The notes under the pieces are model-generated. The model made no database searches, had not been told where the DNA came from, and saw only the letters and a list, made by a program, of their open reading frames with translations. A program made the position numbers and the translations under genes. Shown here piece by piece: positions 8,039-16,581 of a DNA stretch of 36,841 nucleotides. Source of the stretch: Streptomyces corallincola (GTDB taxonomy: Bacteria; Actinomycetota; Actinomycetes; Streptomycetales; Streptomycetaceae); the NCBI RefSeq assembly GCF_019104725.1, contig NZ_JAHRXF010000057.1:1-36841 (forward strand), written 5' to 3'. Position 1 is the first letter of the stretch, and each line of letters opens with the position of its first letter.

Positions 8039-8150
8039 ATGAACGAGACGCTGTCCCTCCGCCTGCTCGCCGGCGTGCGGGTGGGCCCGCGCTGGTGCGT
8101 CCTGGTCATCGTCGTCCTGGTTGCGGTCGCTCTCGCGCGCGTTCCGGTAC
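8039..8150 (+). pseudogene. 5' fragment of an unrecognised membrane-protein gene
   Basis: ATG 8039 is preceded by GGAGGAGGCG and by a near-consensus DevR-type box. The frame reads MNETLSLRLLAGVRVGPRW followed by a hydrophobic helix (CVLVIVVLVAVALARV), then becomes the antisense of the convergent universal stress gene. The coding signal is confined to roughly the first 37 residues, so I read it as a truncated island gene. The long open frame to 8629 is antisense sequence. Confidence 0.35.
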
Positions 8151-9038
8151 TACGGCCACCGGGCAGACCGCGTGGTGGAGCACGCCATGTGCGACGCGGC
8201 CGAGTCGGAGCCCGAAGTGACCCTGGCGGCGCCGGGCGCCGACGACCAACAGGTCGGCTTCGCGGGACACCGCGAGCAGGGCGTCGCGGGCAAAGCCCTC
8301 GATCGTACGGCGGTGCACCTGCAGGCCGACCGGGACGTCCCGCAGTGCCTCCTCCACCGCTTCCGCGGCTTGCCGCTCTTGCGGGTGGGCGGCCGGCTCT
8401 CCGACGATCAGCGGATGCGCGTGGGGCTCGTGCAGCGGTCGACACCAGGCTCGCACAGCCTCCAGAGGAATCTCACGCAGTAGAGCCTCCTCGACCGCGA
8501 ACCGTACGGCGGCCGAACCTGCCTGCTTCTCGCTCACCCCCAGCACTATGCGACCGCGTGCATCGGAGCGGTTGTCGTGACTGCCGCGCACGACGATCAG
8601 CGGGCAGTGCGCGTGCCCCGCCACCGTGACGCTCACGGAGCCGAGCAGTGCCTCGGCGACACCGCTCCGGCCTCGGCAGCCCAGGACCATGGCGAGGGCG
8701 CTGTGGGTCTCCCGGATCAGGCCGTACCCGGCTTCCTCGGGCAGCACGTCGGTGGTGATCTTCACGTCTGGCTGTCGGCGGCGGGCGCGCCGTTCGGCGG
8801 TCCCCACGATGTCCTCGGCCATCACCTCCTCCAAGGACTTACCGAGGTCTCGGGCAAGGGACATGCCCTCGTAGCGCTCCCAGAGCGAGGCATACACCAG
8901 TCGGAGTGACGCCACGCGCAGGGCCGCCTCGTCGGCAGCCCACTCCACGGCTCTCAGGCTCGGCTCAGAGCCGTCGACTCCGACGACGATCGGGAGGTCC
9001 ACGGGCTCGCCGAAGGCCCATGCGGCTGATGCCTTCAT
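8106..9038 (-). CDS. Tandem universal stress protein (two UspA domains)
   Basis: A 310-residue cytosolic protein with two UspA folds. Domain 1 runs from IVVGVDGSEPSLRAVEWAAD to the nucleotide loop GCRGRSGVAEALLGSVSV and CPLIVVRG; domain 2 runs from IVLGVSEKQAGSAAVRFAVE to GARRRQGHFGLRLGRVAH and CPVAVVPE. The G-2x-G-9x-G(S/T) pattern in domain 1 predicts ATP binding. Start ATG 9038 follows GAAGAGGAG. It is 25 nt downstream of a second tandem Usp gene on the same strand, so they form an operon. The last residues after VAVVPE differ from the family and may come from the junction with the fragment at 8039. Confidence 0.85.
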   Translation of the reverse strand: MKASAAWAFGEPVDLPIVVGVDGSEPSLRAVEWAADEAALRVASLRLVYASLWERYEGMSLARDLGKSLEEVMAEDIVGTAERRARRRQPDVKITTDVLPEEAGYGLIRETHSALAMVLGCRGRSGVAEALLGSVSVTVAGHAHCPLIVVRGSHDNRSDARGRIVLGVSEKQAGSAAVRFAVEEALLREIPLEAVRAWCRPLHEPHAHPLIVGEPAAHPQERQAAEAVEEALRDVPVGLQVHRRTIEGFARDALLAVSREADLLVVGARRRQGHFGLRLGRVAHGVLHHAVCPVAVVPERARERPQPGRR

Positions 9039-9063
9039 GGGTTCTCCTCTTCGGGGCAGCGGC

Positions 9064-9975
9064 TCAGCTGTGCGCGACGACCGCGACGGGGGCGGTGATG
9101 TGGTGCAGGGCCGAGTGCGTGACATGGCCGATGTGAGCGCCGAAGAAGCCGGTGCGGATACGCCGGCCGACGACCACCAGGGAGGCATCACGGGAGTCAT
9201 TGGCGAGAACCTGCGGCGCGCTGCCGCACCGGCTCGCCTCGATCACCTCGACGTCCGGGAATTTCTGCCGCCAGGGACGCAGCACCTTGCTCAGCAGAGA
9301 GGCCTGTCCGCGCTCAAGCGTGTCGTGGAGTTCCGCGTCACCGGGGAAACGGTAGAGGGACGCGAGCGGTTCGGGCCACGCGTGGACGGCCCGTAGAGCA
9401 GCTTTCCGACGATGTGCTGCGTCGAAGGCGAATTCCAGCAGCGTGTCGTCCATCTGATCGATGTCGAGGCCCAGCAAGACGGGACGGAACGGCGCCGCAG
9501 CGGACGGTACGCCCGCCTGGTCCATCCTGTGCTCGTCGGCGGCCTGCTCCTCTGCGCGTACCAGCACCACCGGCCGCTCGGCACGGGCCACGATCCCAAG
9601 ACTCACCGAGCCGACCATGAACCCGTGCAGTCCACCGAGGGCCCGCGACCCCAGGACCAGCAGCTCGGCGAAGCCTGCCGCCTCACAGAGGACGTCGGCC
9701 ACGGTCCCCGTGACCTGCTCGGTGATCACTTCGATGCCGGGGTGGCGCAGCCGGATCCCCTCCGCGGACTCGTGTGTCAACTGCTCTGCCCAGTGCTGGT
9801 AACGCTCCGGGTCCAGCAACGGGGTCCGGGCGTCGTACCGGGGCGTCGGCTCCTGGACGTGCACGATCTTCAGGGGCAGACCACGCAGCAGCGCTTCGCG
9901 AGCCGCCCACTCGGCAGCGGCCCGGCTTTCGGGCGAGTCGTCGAGGCCGACGGTGACGGTGACGGTGCGGGACAT
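9064..9975 (-). CDS. Tandem universal stress protein (two UspA domains)
   Basis: A 303-residue two-domain UspA protein. Domain 1: VTVGLDDSPESRAAAEWAAR to GSRALGGLHGFMVGSVSLGI, RPVVLVRA; domain 2: VLLGLDIDQMDDTLLEFAFD to GRRIRTGFFGAHIGHVTH and APVAVVAHS. The first domain lacks the second glycine of the GxxG nucleotide loop (GSRA), so ATP binding may be altered. Start ATG 9975 follows GGAGGTGG; a GTG nine nt upstream is a weaker choice. It is first in an operon with the Usp gene at 8106. Two exact DevR-type boxes lie in the divergent promoter region. Confidence 0.85.
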   Translation of the reverse strand: MSRTVTVTVGLDDSPESRAAAEWAAREALLRGLPLKIVHVQEPTPRYDARTPLLDPERYQHWAEQLTHESAEGIRLRHPGIEVITEQVTGTVADVLCEAAGFAELLVLGSRALGGLHGFMVGSVSLGIVARAERPVVLVRAEEQAADEHRMDQAGVPSAAAPFRPVLLGLDIDQMDDTLLEFAFDAAHRRKAALRAVHAWPEPLASLYRFPGDAELHDTLERGQASLLSKVLRPWRQKFPDVEVIEASRCGSAPQVLANDSRDASLVVVGRRIRTGFFGAHIGHVTHSALHHITAPVAVVAHS

Positions 9976-10039
9976 GGTTTCCACCTCCGGGCACGAGGAT
10001 TCCGCTATCAGCGTGGCGCCGCGGTACCGGCCACATCAG

Positions 10040-10053
10040 GGGCCACCCGGCCC
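10040..10053. promoter_or_regulatory. DevR/DosR-type box
   Basis: GGGCCACCCGGCCC, both arms exact, 65 nt upstream of the leftward Usp start at 9975. A looser GGGACCGACCGACCC (10059-10073, 5-nt spacer) lies beside it, a spacing reminiscent of paired DosR sites. Confidence 0.6.
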
Positions 10054-10105
10054 GTTCGGGGACCGACCGACCCTCTGCCATGCGACGGCCGGACGGGCCA
10101 TCCAG

Positions 10106-10119
10106 GGGCCGGGCGGCCC
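10106..10119. promoter_or_regulatory. DevR/DosR-type box
   Basis: GGGCCGGGCGGCCC, both arms exact, 72 nt upstream of the rightward CBS-BON start at 10192. With the box at 10040 it gives one site per direction in the 216-bp divergent promoter 9976-10191. Confidence 0.6.
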
Positions 10120-10191
10120 ATGTCGCGCCTCGGGCCTCCTGGCACACCCTGGAAGGACCGGACACCCCATCGAGGCCCCCGTGGAGTCATC

Positions 10192-10848
10192 ATGCTCGGC
10201 ACCGCGCGCATCGTCAGCGATGTCATGACCCGAACGGTCGCCGCCGTCGGCCGCCGGGCCCCCTTCAAGGAGATCGTGCAGCTGATGCAGGACTGGCGGA
10301 TCAGCGCTCTGCCCGTGATCGAGGGCGAGGGCCGGGTGGTCGGCGTGGTCTCCGAGGCCGACCTGCTGCCCAAGGAGGAACTCCGGGACGACCCCGATGC
10401 GTGCTGTCTCGAACTGCGTCCGCCCGTCGACGTGGCCAAGGCCGCCGCCCTCACCGCGGGAGACTTGATGTCCTCCCCCGCCGTCACGGTCCGGGCTGCC
10501 GCCACGCTCGCCGAGGCCGCGCGCATCATGGCGCGAGAGGGGGTCAAGAGGCTGCCCGTGGTGGACGAGGGCGGGCTGCTGGCGGGCGTCGTCAGCCGGG
10601 CCGACGTCCTCAAGGTCTTCCTGCGCGACGACGAGGACATCGCCGAGGAGGTACGGCTCGAGATCGCCTCGTACCTCTTCCCGCCGCCGCCGTCGACCGT
10701 TCGGGTGGAGGTGCACGACGGTGTCGTGACGCTCACTGGGCGGGTCCGGGACACCTCCCTCGTCCCTGTGGCCGCGCGCCTGGTCAGGTCGGTCGAAGGG
10801 GTGGTGGACGTGGCGTTCGACCTCGCTCACGACAGCCGGACGCAGTAG
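10192..10848 (+). CDS. CBS-pair plus BON domain protein
   Basis: A 218-residue paralogue of the proteins at 3268 and 4733. CBS motif 1 (VSDVMTRTVAAVGRRAPFKE; ALPVIEGEGRVVGVVSEADL), CBS motif 2 (LMSSPAVTVRAAATLAEAAR; VKRLPVVDEGGLLAGVVSRA) and BON (VRVEVHDGVVTLTGRVRDTS). Start ATG 10192 with GTGGAG upstream. It is transcribed towards the DevR-like regulator; the 122-nt gap holds that gene's own box, so they are probably separately controlled. Confidence 0.85.
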   Translation: MLGTARIVSDVMTRTVAAVGRRAPFKEIVQLMQDWRISALPVIEGEGRVVGVVSEADLLPKEELRDDPDACCLELRPPVDVAKAAALTAGDLMSSPAVTVRAAATLAEAARIMAREGVKRLPVVDEGGLLAGVVSRADVLKVFLRDDEDIAEEVRLEIASYLFPPPPSTVRVEVHDGVVTLTGRVRDTSLVPVAARLVRSVEGVVDVAFDLAHDSRTQ

Positions 10849-10874
10849 CCGGAGGCGATACCGCGAGGTGCCTG

Positions 10875-10888
10875 GGGCCGGTCGGCCC
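10875..10888 (+). promoter_or_regulatory. DevR/DosR-type box upstream of the regulator gene
   Basis: GGGCCGGTCGGCCC, both arms exact, followed by TGGTGGGGCC like the box at 1838. It lies 82 nt upstream of the response-regulator start. A possible -10 element TATAGG is at 10923-10928, which would centre the box near -50, a position suited to activation. This suggests autoregulation. Confidence 0.6.
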
Positions 10889-10970
10889 TGGTGGGGCCTG
10901 CACCGTCAGGTAATGATCGACGTATAGGACATTTCGGCAGTTTTCCATCGTCGGCGGAATCGAGGTCGCC

Positions 10971-11693
10971 ATGACCGAGACACGCACTTTCACCGAGCAG
11001 AACCCCATCCGCGTGTTCCTGCTCGACGACCACGAGGTCGTCCGACGCGGCCTGACCGACCTCCTCGACGCCGAATCGGAGATCTCCGTGGTCGGCGACG
11101 CGGACACCGCCGAACACGCGCTCACCCGGGGTCCCGCTCTGCGACCACACGTAGCCGTGCTTGACGTCCGTCTGCCCGACGGCGACGGCATCACGGTCTG
11201 CCGGGAGCTGCGCGACAGGATGCCGGAACTGGCGTGCCTCATGCTGACCTCCTTCGACGACGAGGAGGCCTTGCTGGACGCCATCATGGCCGGGGCGTCC
11301 GGATACGTGCTGAAGCAGATCAAGGGCTCCGACCTCGTGTCGGCGGTGCGTACCGTCGCTTCGGGGCAGTCGATGCTGGACCCGGCGACGACGGCCCGGC
11401 TCATGCGCTCCCTGAGGGCCGACCCGGCCGAGGTGCCGTCGCTGCCTCCTGAACTGGCCGGCCTATCGCCCCGAGAACGCGACATTCTCGCGCTGATCGG
11501 CGACGGTCTGACCAACCGAGAGATCGGTAAGAAGCTGTACCTGTCGGAGAAGACCGTCAAGAACCACATCTCACGGCTGCTGGCCAAACTGGGCGTGCAG
11601 CGCCGCGTTCAGGCGGCGGTCCTCGCCTCCCACTTGGACCAGCACGGATCCGACCCGCACGACTCCGGAGTCAAGGACCGTTCTTCCCGCTGA
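10971..11693 (+). CDS. osdR: DevR/DosR/OsdR-like NarL-family response regulator
   Basis: A 240-residue two-domain regulator. The receiver domain (about residues 13-130) has the acidic pair Asp19-Asp20 (LLDDHEVVRRGL), the phosphoacceptor Asp65 (VAVLDVRLPDGDG), Thr93 (MLTSFDD) and Lys115 (ASGYVLKQIKG). The LuxR-type helix-turn-helix lies at about 165-225 (LSPRERDILALIGDGLTNRE; LYLSEKTVKNHISRLLAKLG). It closely resembles mycobacterial DevR, including the recognition-helix core EKTVKN. Start ATG 10971. It ends 12 nt before the convergent BON relic. It is the obvious master regulator of the island, but no intact histidine kinase is present in the window. The symbol is by analogy with S. coelicolor OsdR. 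Confidence 0.85.
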   Translation: MTETRTFTEQNPIRVFLLDDHEVVRRGLTDLLDAESEISVVGDADTAEHALTRGPALRPHVAVLDVRLPDGDGITVCRELRDRMPELACLMLTSFDDEEALLDAIMAGASGYVLKQIKGSDLVSAVRTVASGQSMLDPATTARLMRSLRADPAEVPSLPPELAGLSPRERDILALIGDGLTNREIGKKLYLSEKTVKNHISRLLAKLGVQRRVQAAVLASHLDQHGSDPHDSGVKDRSSR

Positions 11694-11705
11694 GAGCGAC
11701 CGGGG

Positions 11706-11865
11706 TCAGGCGGCGGTGAGCAGGTTCTTCACCTCGACGACGTCGGAGATCTCCTCGCCCTCCGCCACCAGCCGGGCCAGTGTCGCCGAGGGCATCCGCC
11801 CGGTCAGCTCCACAATGCCGTCGTGCACGGCCACCTGAAGTTTGCCCGTGATCTCGGACACGCGA
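11706..11865 (-). pseudogene. BON-domain C-terminal remnant fused to a transposase frame
   Basis: The last 50 or so codons of the long minus frame read LQVAVHDGIVELTGRMPSAT and ISDVVEVKNLLTAA, the second half of a BON domain like those of the CBS-BON paralogues. It is preceded in frame by degenerate IS3 sequence rather than CBS domains. It is therefore the end of another CBS-BON or BON gene whose front was lost together with the insertion sequence. Confidence 0.6.
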
Positions 11866-11868
11866 TGG

Positions 11869-12845
11869 TCATGCCGCGAGGGTGTGTCGATGCCGCTGCC
11901 TGGTCTCGGCTGGGGTGAGGTGGCCGAGGGTCTTGTGCCTGCGCGGGCGGTGGCCCGGTCGGGCCAGATTCGGGTGCCGATCTCCTCTTTGAGCAGGACC
12001 CAGAAACTTTCCGCGGCGGCGTTGTCGAAGCATGATCCGGTGCGTCCACAGCTCTGCCGCAACACCAACTCGCGGATGTGGTCGCGGAATTGGCCCGACG
12101 TGCATTCGCTTCCGCGATCACTGTGTATGACGCGGCCGGGTTTCAGACCGGCTCGGCCGTGGGCCATGTCGAGAGCGTCCACAACGAGTTCGGCCCGGTG
12201 ATGGTCGGCCATGTCATAGCCGACGACCTCACGGAAAGTGATGTCTCCGACCAGCTTCGTGCCGGGGATGTCGGCGTGGACGTCGCGGCCGATCAGGTCC
12301 GGAGCCGGTCTGGCTTTCCTGTCCGGCCGCGTCAGCGACCGGCGACGGTGGGCGCCCTGGATGCCGTGCTCACGCATCAGGCGGGCGACGCGCTTGTGGT
12401 TCACAGGCGGTCCCAGACGCCGCAGTTCGGCATGGACGCGCGGGACGCCGTAGGTTTCACGGGAGGCGAAGTGGATGACGGTGATCTCTTGGGTCAAGGA
12501 CGCGTCGGCGGCCTGGCCGGCGGCGCGGGTCTTCTGCGCGGCGAGCCAGGCGTAGAAACAGGAGCGGGCCACCTTCAGCAGCCTGCGGAGGAAAGCGAAC
12601 CCGTGGGTGGTCTTCCCCGCCTCGATGAACGCGTACGTATCGTTCGCCGATCGCTTTCTCTCGCGAAGAAGACCGCGGCTGGCTTTTCGCAGGACCTCGA
12701 TCGTCTTTGCCTGCTCGGCGTTCTGCCTGCGCAGCCGCCTGGGCTCCTCGCGCTCCTGCGTGGTGAGTTCGCCAGGGCGGCCCTCGCCCTGGTCGGCCCT
12801 GGCCTTGCGTACCGGCCGCGCCAGTCTCCAGGTGTCCACGATCAA
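11869..12845 (-). mobile_element. Degenerate IS3-family element (transposase relic)
   Basis: The minus frame resembles IS3 OrfB (rve integrase fold): ETYGVPRVHAELRRLG, MREHGIQGAHRRRSLTRPD, first Asp in LVGDITF, second Asp in GRVIHSDRGSE, and Glu in FDNAAAESFW. About 20 residues are missing between GDITF and REVVGYDMADHH, and the C-terminus is frameshifted (the normal ending RQRHRHTLAA is in another frame, stopping near 11869). The N-terminal part (RRLRRQNAEQAKTIEVLRKA) is OrfA-like and fused in frame. It is not expected to be active. No clear terminal inverted repeats were found; 12846-12967 contains nothing else I recognise. Confidence 0.75.
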
Positions 12846-12967
12846 GGGGAAGCTTCAGTGGCGTCGGTTGGTCGCGCAGTTCACCGACCTCTTCGCGGTG
12901 GTCCTCCTCGCTTCCCCGGCGATCACGTCTCTCGCGTACTGGCTGGGGCAGCCCCGGGTGGCTTTGT

Positions 12968-13342
12968 TCACGAGATCGGACAGCAGAGCCTGGTGGCCAA
13001 CCAGACGGTCACAGCCGCGGTGGCGATGAGTGCGACGTTGAGTGTGATCCGGCGGTCTTCTCCGGTCAGGTGAACGGCGATCGCACCGGTCTGCAGAAGT
13101 ACGAAGCCGATGGCTGCGGCCGACGCCAGCCAAGGAACGGTACCGGTCAGCGGTGGCAGGACCAGACCGGCCGCGCCGAGTATTTCGACCGCCCCCAGCG
13201 CCCTGAGGGCGGGCAGGGGAATACGGTCGACCCAAGCCATCGTCGGTCGGAGTTGATCGCGGCTGTGGATCACCTTCAGCGTGCCTGCGTAGAAGTAGAA
13301 GAGCGCGAGCAGTCCCGCGACGACCCAGTAGGCGATGTTCAT
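12968..13342 (-). CDS. DoxX-like membrane protein
   Basis: A 124-residue protein with four membrane helices (about residues 3-18, 45-65, 70-90 and 100-118). The first helix motif YWVVAGLLALFYFYAGTLKV and the later LRALGAVEILGAAGLVLPPL are typical of the DoxX/DoxX_2 family, small membrane proteins linked to thiol redox or quinone chemistry in some bacteria. Start ATG 13342; the ribosome site is weak. The gap to the cupin gene (13343-13515) contains no visible gene. It may be the first gene right of the IS3 relic that does not belong to the stress island. Confidence 0.7.
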   Translation of the reverse strand: MNIAYWVVAGLLALFYFYAGTLKVIHSRDQLRPTMAWVDRIPLPALRALGAVEILGAAGLVLPPLTGTVPWLASAAAIGFVLLQTGAIAVHLTGEDRRITLNVALIATAAVTVWLATRLCCPIS

Positions 13343-13515
13343 GGTTTCCGTTCACGGGGGCCCCGGTTCGCGGGGTCCTGTCCATTGCGTCGAGTGTCAG
13401 GGAAGCCCCTGGAGACAGCCGGTCTGCCGTTCGAGGGGTTCGGACGCGAAAGGCGGGAGCGCCACGGCCCCGGTGGCCGAGAGGAGGGCGGCCGGGCCGT
13501 TCCGTCCCACCGACT

Positions 13516-14010
13516 TCAGGCGAGGTCGGTCGCGGGCTGTGTCGCGTAGCGGCTCATTGTGTCGATGTTGGCCCGTGGCGTCAGCGGCTGTCCGGATGCG
13601 AGCACCTCATGAAGGTCTCGGAAGTACTGCACATACAGGTCGGGGGTGAATGTGCTGAGCATGACGGCGGGTTGGTCGGTCAGGTTGGCGAAGGTGTGCG
13701 GGGTGCCGGGCGGAACCATGACGAGCGTCCCCGAGGCAGCGTCGTAGTCCTCGTCCCCGACGGTGAACCGCACGGTGCCGGAGAGGACATAGAAGCCCTC
13801 GTCGTGTTGGCCATGGCGGTGCTGCGGCGGGCCCTGCGTGTGCGGGGCGAGGACGGACTCGGCGATCGCGAGGCGGTGCCCGGTGTGGCTGCCGTCCTCC
13901 AGAACGCGCATGCGCGTGGCGCCCAGAACGATCATCTCGCCGTCGTGGGGACCCACCACCGATACGGCGGGGTCTGCCTGCGGCTCGCTGGTCTTCGCTT
14001 TTCCGGTCAT
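13516..14010 (-). CDS. Cupin-domain protein
   Basis: A 164-residue single cupin (quercetin dioxygenase/RmlC-like barrel). The two metal-binding motifs are visible: PPQHRHGQHDEGFYVLSGTV (His, His, His/Asp, Glu) and VPPGTPHTFANL (His). A C-terminal helix follows. Start ATG 14010; GTG 14016 is possible. It is divergent from a LysR regulator across 81 bp that contain a perfect LysR box, so its expression is probably LysR-controlled. Substrate unknown. Confidence 0.75.
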   Translation of the reverse strand: MTGKAKTSEPQADPAVSVVGPHDGEMIVLGATRMRVLEDGSHTGHRLAIAESVLAPHTQGPPQHRHGQHDEGFYVLSGTVRFTVGDEDYDAASGTLVMVPPGTPHTFANLTDQPAVMLSTFTPDLYVQYFRDLHEVLASGQPLTPRANIDTMSRYATQPATDLA

Positions 14011-14066
14011 GGTCACGAGTGCACCGCCGGTACCTCGCCGGTGTCCAAGACCCATTCGGCAGAGCC

Positions 14067-14083
14067 GATACCTCATGGGTATC
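14067..14083. promoter_or_regulatory. LysR-type box (T-N11-A) between cupin and lysR genes
   Basis: GATACCTCATGGGTATC: 6-bp perfect inverted repeat with a 5-nt spacer, containing T at 14069 and A at 14081 separated by 11 bases, the classical LysR recognition pattern. It ends 8 nt before the regulator's GTG start, a position suited to autorepression, and 57 nt upstream of the cupin start. Confidence 0.65.
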
Positions 14084-14091
14084 GTTACAGC

Positions 14092-14943
14092 GTGGAGCTA
14101 CGGACCTTGCGCTACTTCGTGGCGGTCGCCGAGGAACTCCACTTCGGCCGGGCCGCCACCCGACTGCACATGAGTCAGCCGCCGCTGAGCCGGGCGATCA
14201 AGCAGTTGGAAGCCGAGGTCGGGGCCCTGCTCTTCGCCCGCTCGCCCACCGGCGTCACGCTCACTCCAGTGGGCGCGGTGCTGCTCGACGAGGCGCGAGC
14301 CCTACTCGGCCACGCCGACCGCGTCCGGGTACGTGTGAGCGCAGCAGCCGGGGTCGCGACTATCACCGTCGGCATCTTGGGCGACGGGACCGACCCGGGA
14401 GTGGCCAGGCTGGCTGCGGCCTACCGCCGGAACCACCCCGGAGTCGACATCCGCGTCCGCGACACCGATCTGACTGACCCGACGTGCGGACTGCGGGCTG
14501 GACTGGTCGACGTCGCCCTCACCCGGGCACCGTTCGACGAGACCGCCCTGACGGTGCGTGCGCTGCGGACCGATCCGGTCGGCGTGGTCCTGCGCGCCGA
14601 CGATCCGCTGGCCCGCCGCGATGAGCTGCGGCTGGCCGAGCTGCGCGACCGCCGGTGGTTCCAGTTCCCGCAGGGCACAGACCCCATCTGGCAGTCGTAC
14701 TGGAACGGTGGCAGGCCGCGGGAGGGACCAGTGGTGCGCGCCGTCCAGGAATGCCTGCAGGCTGTGCTGTGGAACGGCACGGTCGGCCTGGCCCCGGTCG
14801 GACACGACCTGCCCGCGGAGTTCATCATGGTGCCGCTGATCGACATGGCGCCGAGCCGAGTGGTGGCGGTGTGTAACGAAAGAGACACCAACCCGTTGAC
14901 CCGATCATTCATGAAGATCGCGACAGCCGCGTACCGCCACTGA
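14092..14943 (+). CDS. LysR-family transcriptional regulator
   Basis: A 283-residue regulator. The N-terminal winged helix-turn-helix (residues 1-60) reads ELRTLRYFVAVAEELHFGRA, then LHMSQPPLSRAIKQLEAEVG and LFARSPTGVTLTPVG. The effector-binding domain follows from about residue 88 (ITVGILGDGTDPGVARLAAA). Start GTG 14092 aligns with the usual family start; no good ribosome site is seen, and a leaderless or near-leaderless message is possible. Divergent from the cupin gene, which is its likely target. Confidence 0.8.
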   Translation: MELRTLRYFVAVAEELHFGRAATRLHMSQPPLSRAIKQLEAEVGALLFARSPTGVTLTPVGAVLLDEARALLGHADRVRVRVSAAAGVATITVGILGDGTDPGVARLAAAYRRNHPGVDIRVRDTDLTDPTCGLRAGLVDVALTRAPFDETALTVRALRTDPVGVVLRADDPLARRDELRLAELRDRRWFQFPQGTDPIWQSYWNGGRPREGPVVRAVQECLQAVLWNGTVGLAPVGHDLPAEFIMVPLIDMAPSRVVAVCNERDTNPLTRSFMKIATAAYRH

Positions 14944-15154
14944 GGATCGGCAATGGCGCTGCCGCAGCTCGTGAACAACTCGAACGCTGCGGCCCTCGTA
15001 ACCACCTCCGGAAATGGTGAATATCCGCTGTCCCCCTTCTCGGGTTCTGGCTCAACTTCCGCGGCAGCGGCTCAGGCGTTCGAAGCCGCACGGCTCCTTC
15101 GCAGTTCGGCCATTTGCCTCGTGACCTGATAGGACGCGCACGCGTTCATGCGGT

Positions 15155-15412
15155 ATGCGAAAGATCATCACTTGCGGTCTGCTGGCCGCTGCGGCCTTGT
15201 CTGCCGCCACTCCCGCATTCGCCGACAACGACAGCAACTTCGGTAGCGGCGTCGATGCGGCCAACAACTGGAACTTCACCGCCGCCGACGTGTGCATCCA
15301 GGAACTGGCCGTTGTCCCCGCCCTGAGCGACTGGACGGGCAACCACAAGAACAACTGCTCCAACGGCAACATCGTCGACCACTCCGGCAGTTCAGTGACG
15401 CCCGGTCACTGA
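15155..15412 (+). CDS. Small secreted protein, two cysteines
   Basis: An 85-residue protein with a clear signal peptide (MRKIITCGLLAAAALSAATP-AFA, cleavage after residue 23). The mature part is rich in Asn and Asp (NFGSGVDAANNWNFTAADVC; SDWTGNHKNNCSNG) with two cysteines that could pair. Size and composition recall small rodlin-like or other surface proteins of streptomycetes, but it does not show chaplin or rodlin signatures well enough to name. The start is ATG 15155; a ribosome site is not obvious. The preceding 211-bp gap (14944-15154) shows no gene. Confidence 0.6.
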   Translation: MRKIITCGLLAAAALSAATPAFADNDSNFGSGVDAANNWNFTAADVCIQELAVVPALSDWTGNHKNNCSNGNIVDHSGSSVTPGH

Positions 15413-15414
15413 AC

Positions 15415-15744
15415 TACGTCCTGGGTCCCAAGCCCGAAGGCCCCGAGCACCCGGCGCGGGGCCTCACCACAAAAGCTGTGCCAGAGCCCGATCTCGTGTA
15501 CAAAGCCACCCGGGACCTGGCCACCCTCCGACTGGCCCTGGCAATCATCGGCGTGGTGCTGCTGAACGCCGGCATCGGTTTCGCGCAGGAGTACTCCGCC
15601 GAACGCACGGCCGAGTCCCTGCCGGCGATGGTGCCGCACACCTGCCGCGTGCTGCGCGACGGAGAGCGGCGTGAGCTTTCCGCGCGGGACCTGGTGCCGG
15701 GCGGTGTTGTGATCCTTTGCGCCGATGGCGGGTTGCTGTCGTAG
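15415..15744 (+). pseudogene. P-type cation-transporting ATPase fragment
   Basis: The frame reads LALAIIGVVLLNAGIGFAQE (second membrane helix), YSAERTAESLPAMVPHTCRV and RDGERRELSARDLVPGGVVI, the start of the actuator domain of P1/P2-type ATPases. The usual VPGD is VPGG, the frame ends in an unrelated ADGGLLS, and the catalytic DKTGT half is missing. The N-terminal cation-binding part is also absent. CtpF (Rv1997), a P-type ATPase, is a DosR-regulon gene, so this may be another dormancy-island relic, cut by the IS1380-type element that follows. Confidence 0.65.
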
Positions 15745-15762
15745 GGGTGTGAAGGTTGCTGG

Positions 15763-16460
15763 TCAGTCGGGGTTCGGCAGGAGTGCGAGCTGGTTGAGGG
15801 CGTCGGTGATCACGCCGGTCCAGGGCCAGTGCCGGACGCAGGCGGAGGATCCGCGTCCGGTGGTGACGAGCTGTCCGGCTGCGGTGAACAGGCGGAGTCG
15901 CAGGCGGCGGGGTTCCCGGAGCCGGGCGGTGCCGGTCAGGGCGAGCATCGGCATCCAGGCCAGCAGGTCGAAGGCGATCTGCACGATCTCCAGCCAGATG
16001 CGGTTTTGGGCGGTGCTGTGCAGAGGAAGGTTGCGCAGGCCGGGGGCGCGGGCGTTTCGGATGCGGCCTTCGGCGCGAGCCCGCAGCCGGTGACGCGGTT
16101 CGAGTCCTCCTTGTCCGAGTGTGCGATCACGAGCACCCCGTCGAGGTCCACGGTCACCGCCCCGCCCGTATCCGGCGCCCGCTCGCCGGCCAACTTCCAG
16201 ACGCGGGCGCGCGCTTCGGCCCGGGCGGCACGGACCGCCGCCAGGGCGCTTCTCCTCGGAGGCGGCAAGGGTGTCGATGAGGCGGAGAGCGTCGGGTCAA
16301 AGGCCACGGGCCCGAACACAGCCGGCTCCGCCCGCAGCATGCTGGCATCCGCGAGGCAGTCATCGCCCAAGGCGACCGCCAGGGCCACGTCCAGGAGGAC
16401 CTTGCCCGGATCGTGGAGTACCTCATTCCGTGCAGCCAACAGGACCCTAGAAGAGTCCAA
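15763..16460 (-). mobile_element. Degenerate IS1380-family element with large internal deletion
   Basis: The upstream minus frame gives HDPGKVLLDVALAVALGDDC, VFGPVAFDPTLS and GAVTVDLDGVLVIAHSDKE, the N-terminal half of an IS1380-type transposase with the first catalytic Asp. A second frame gives LRNLPLHSTAQNR and QIAFDLLAWMPMLALTG to the C-terminus at 15763. The middle, roughly half of the normal length, is deleted at about 16090, and the frames do not match. Terminal repeats were not identified. It is inactive. The 16461-16581 gap contains no gene. Confidence 0.75.
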
Positions 16461-16581
16461 TCGTTGCAGTTCAGGAGTGCTGTCTGCTTATTTGATCAAG
16501 CCTCGGTGCTCCAACTCGTGAGAGCGCGAGGCTCAACGTGTGCGCCACGTCGTTCCAGGGCTCAGCACCGCGCTGACCGCC

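Noticed and set aside
8039..8629. Full-length open frame beyond the first 37 codons
   Set aside because: After about 8150 it is antisense to the universal stress gene; only the front has a promoter, ribosome site and a membrane helix.
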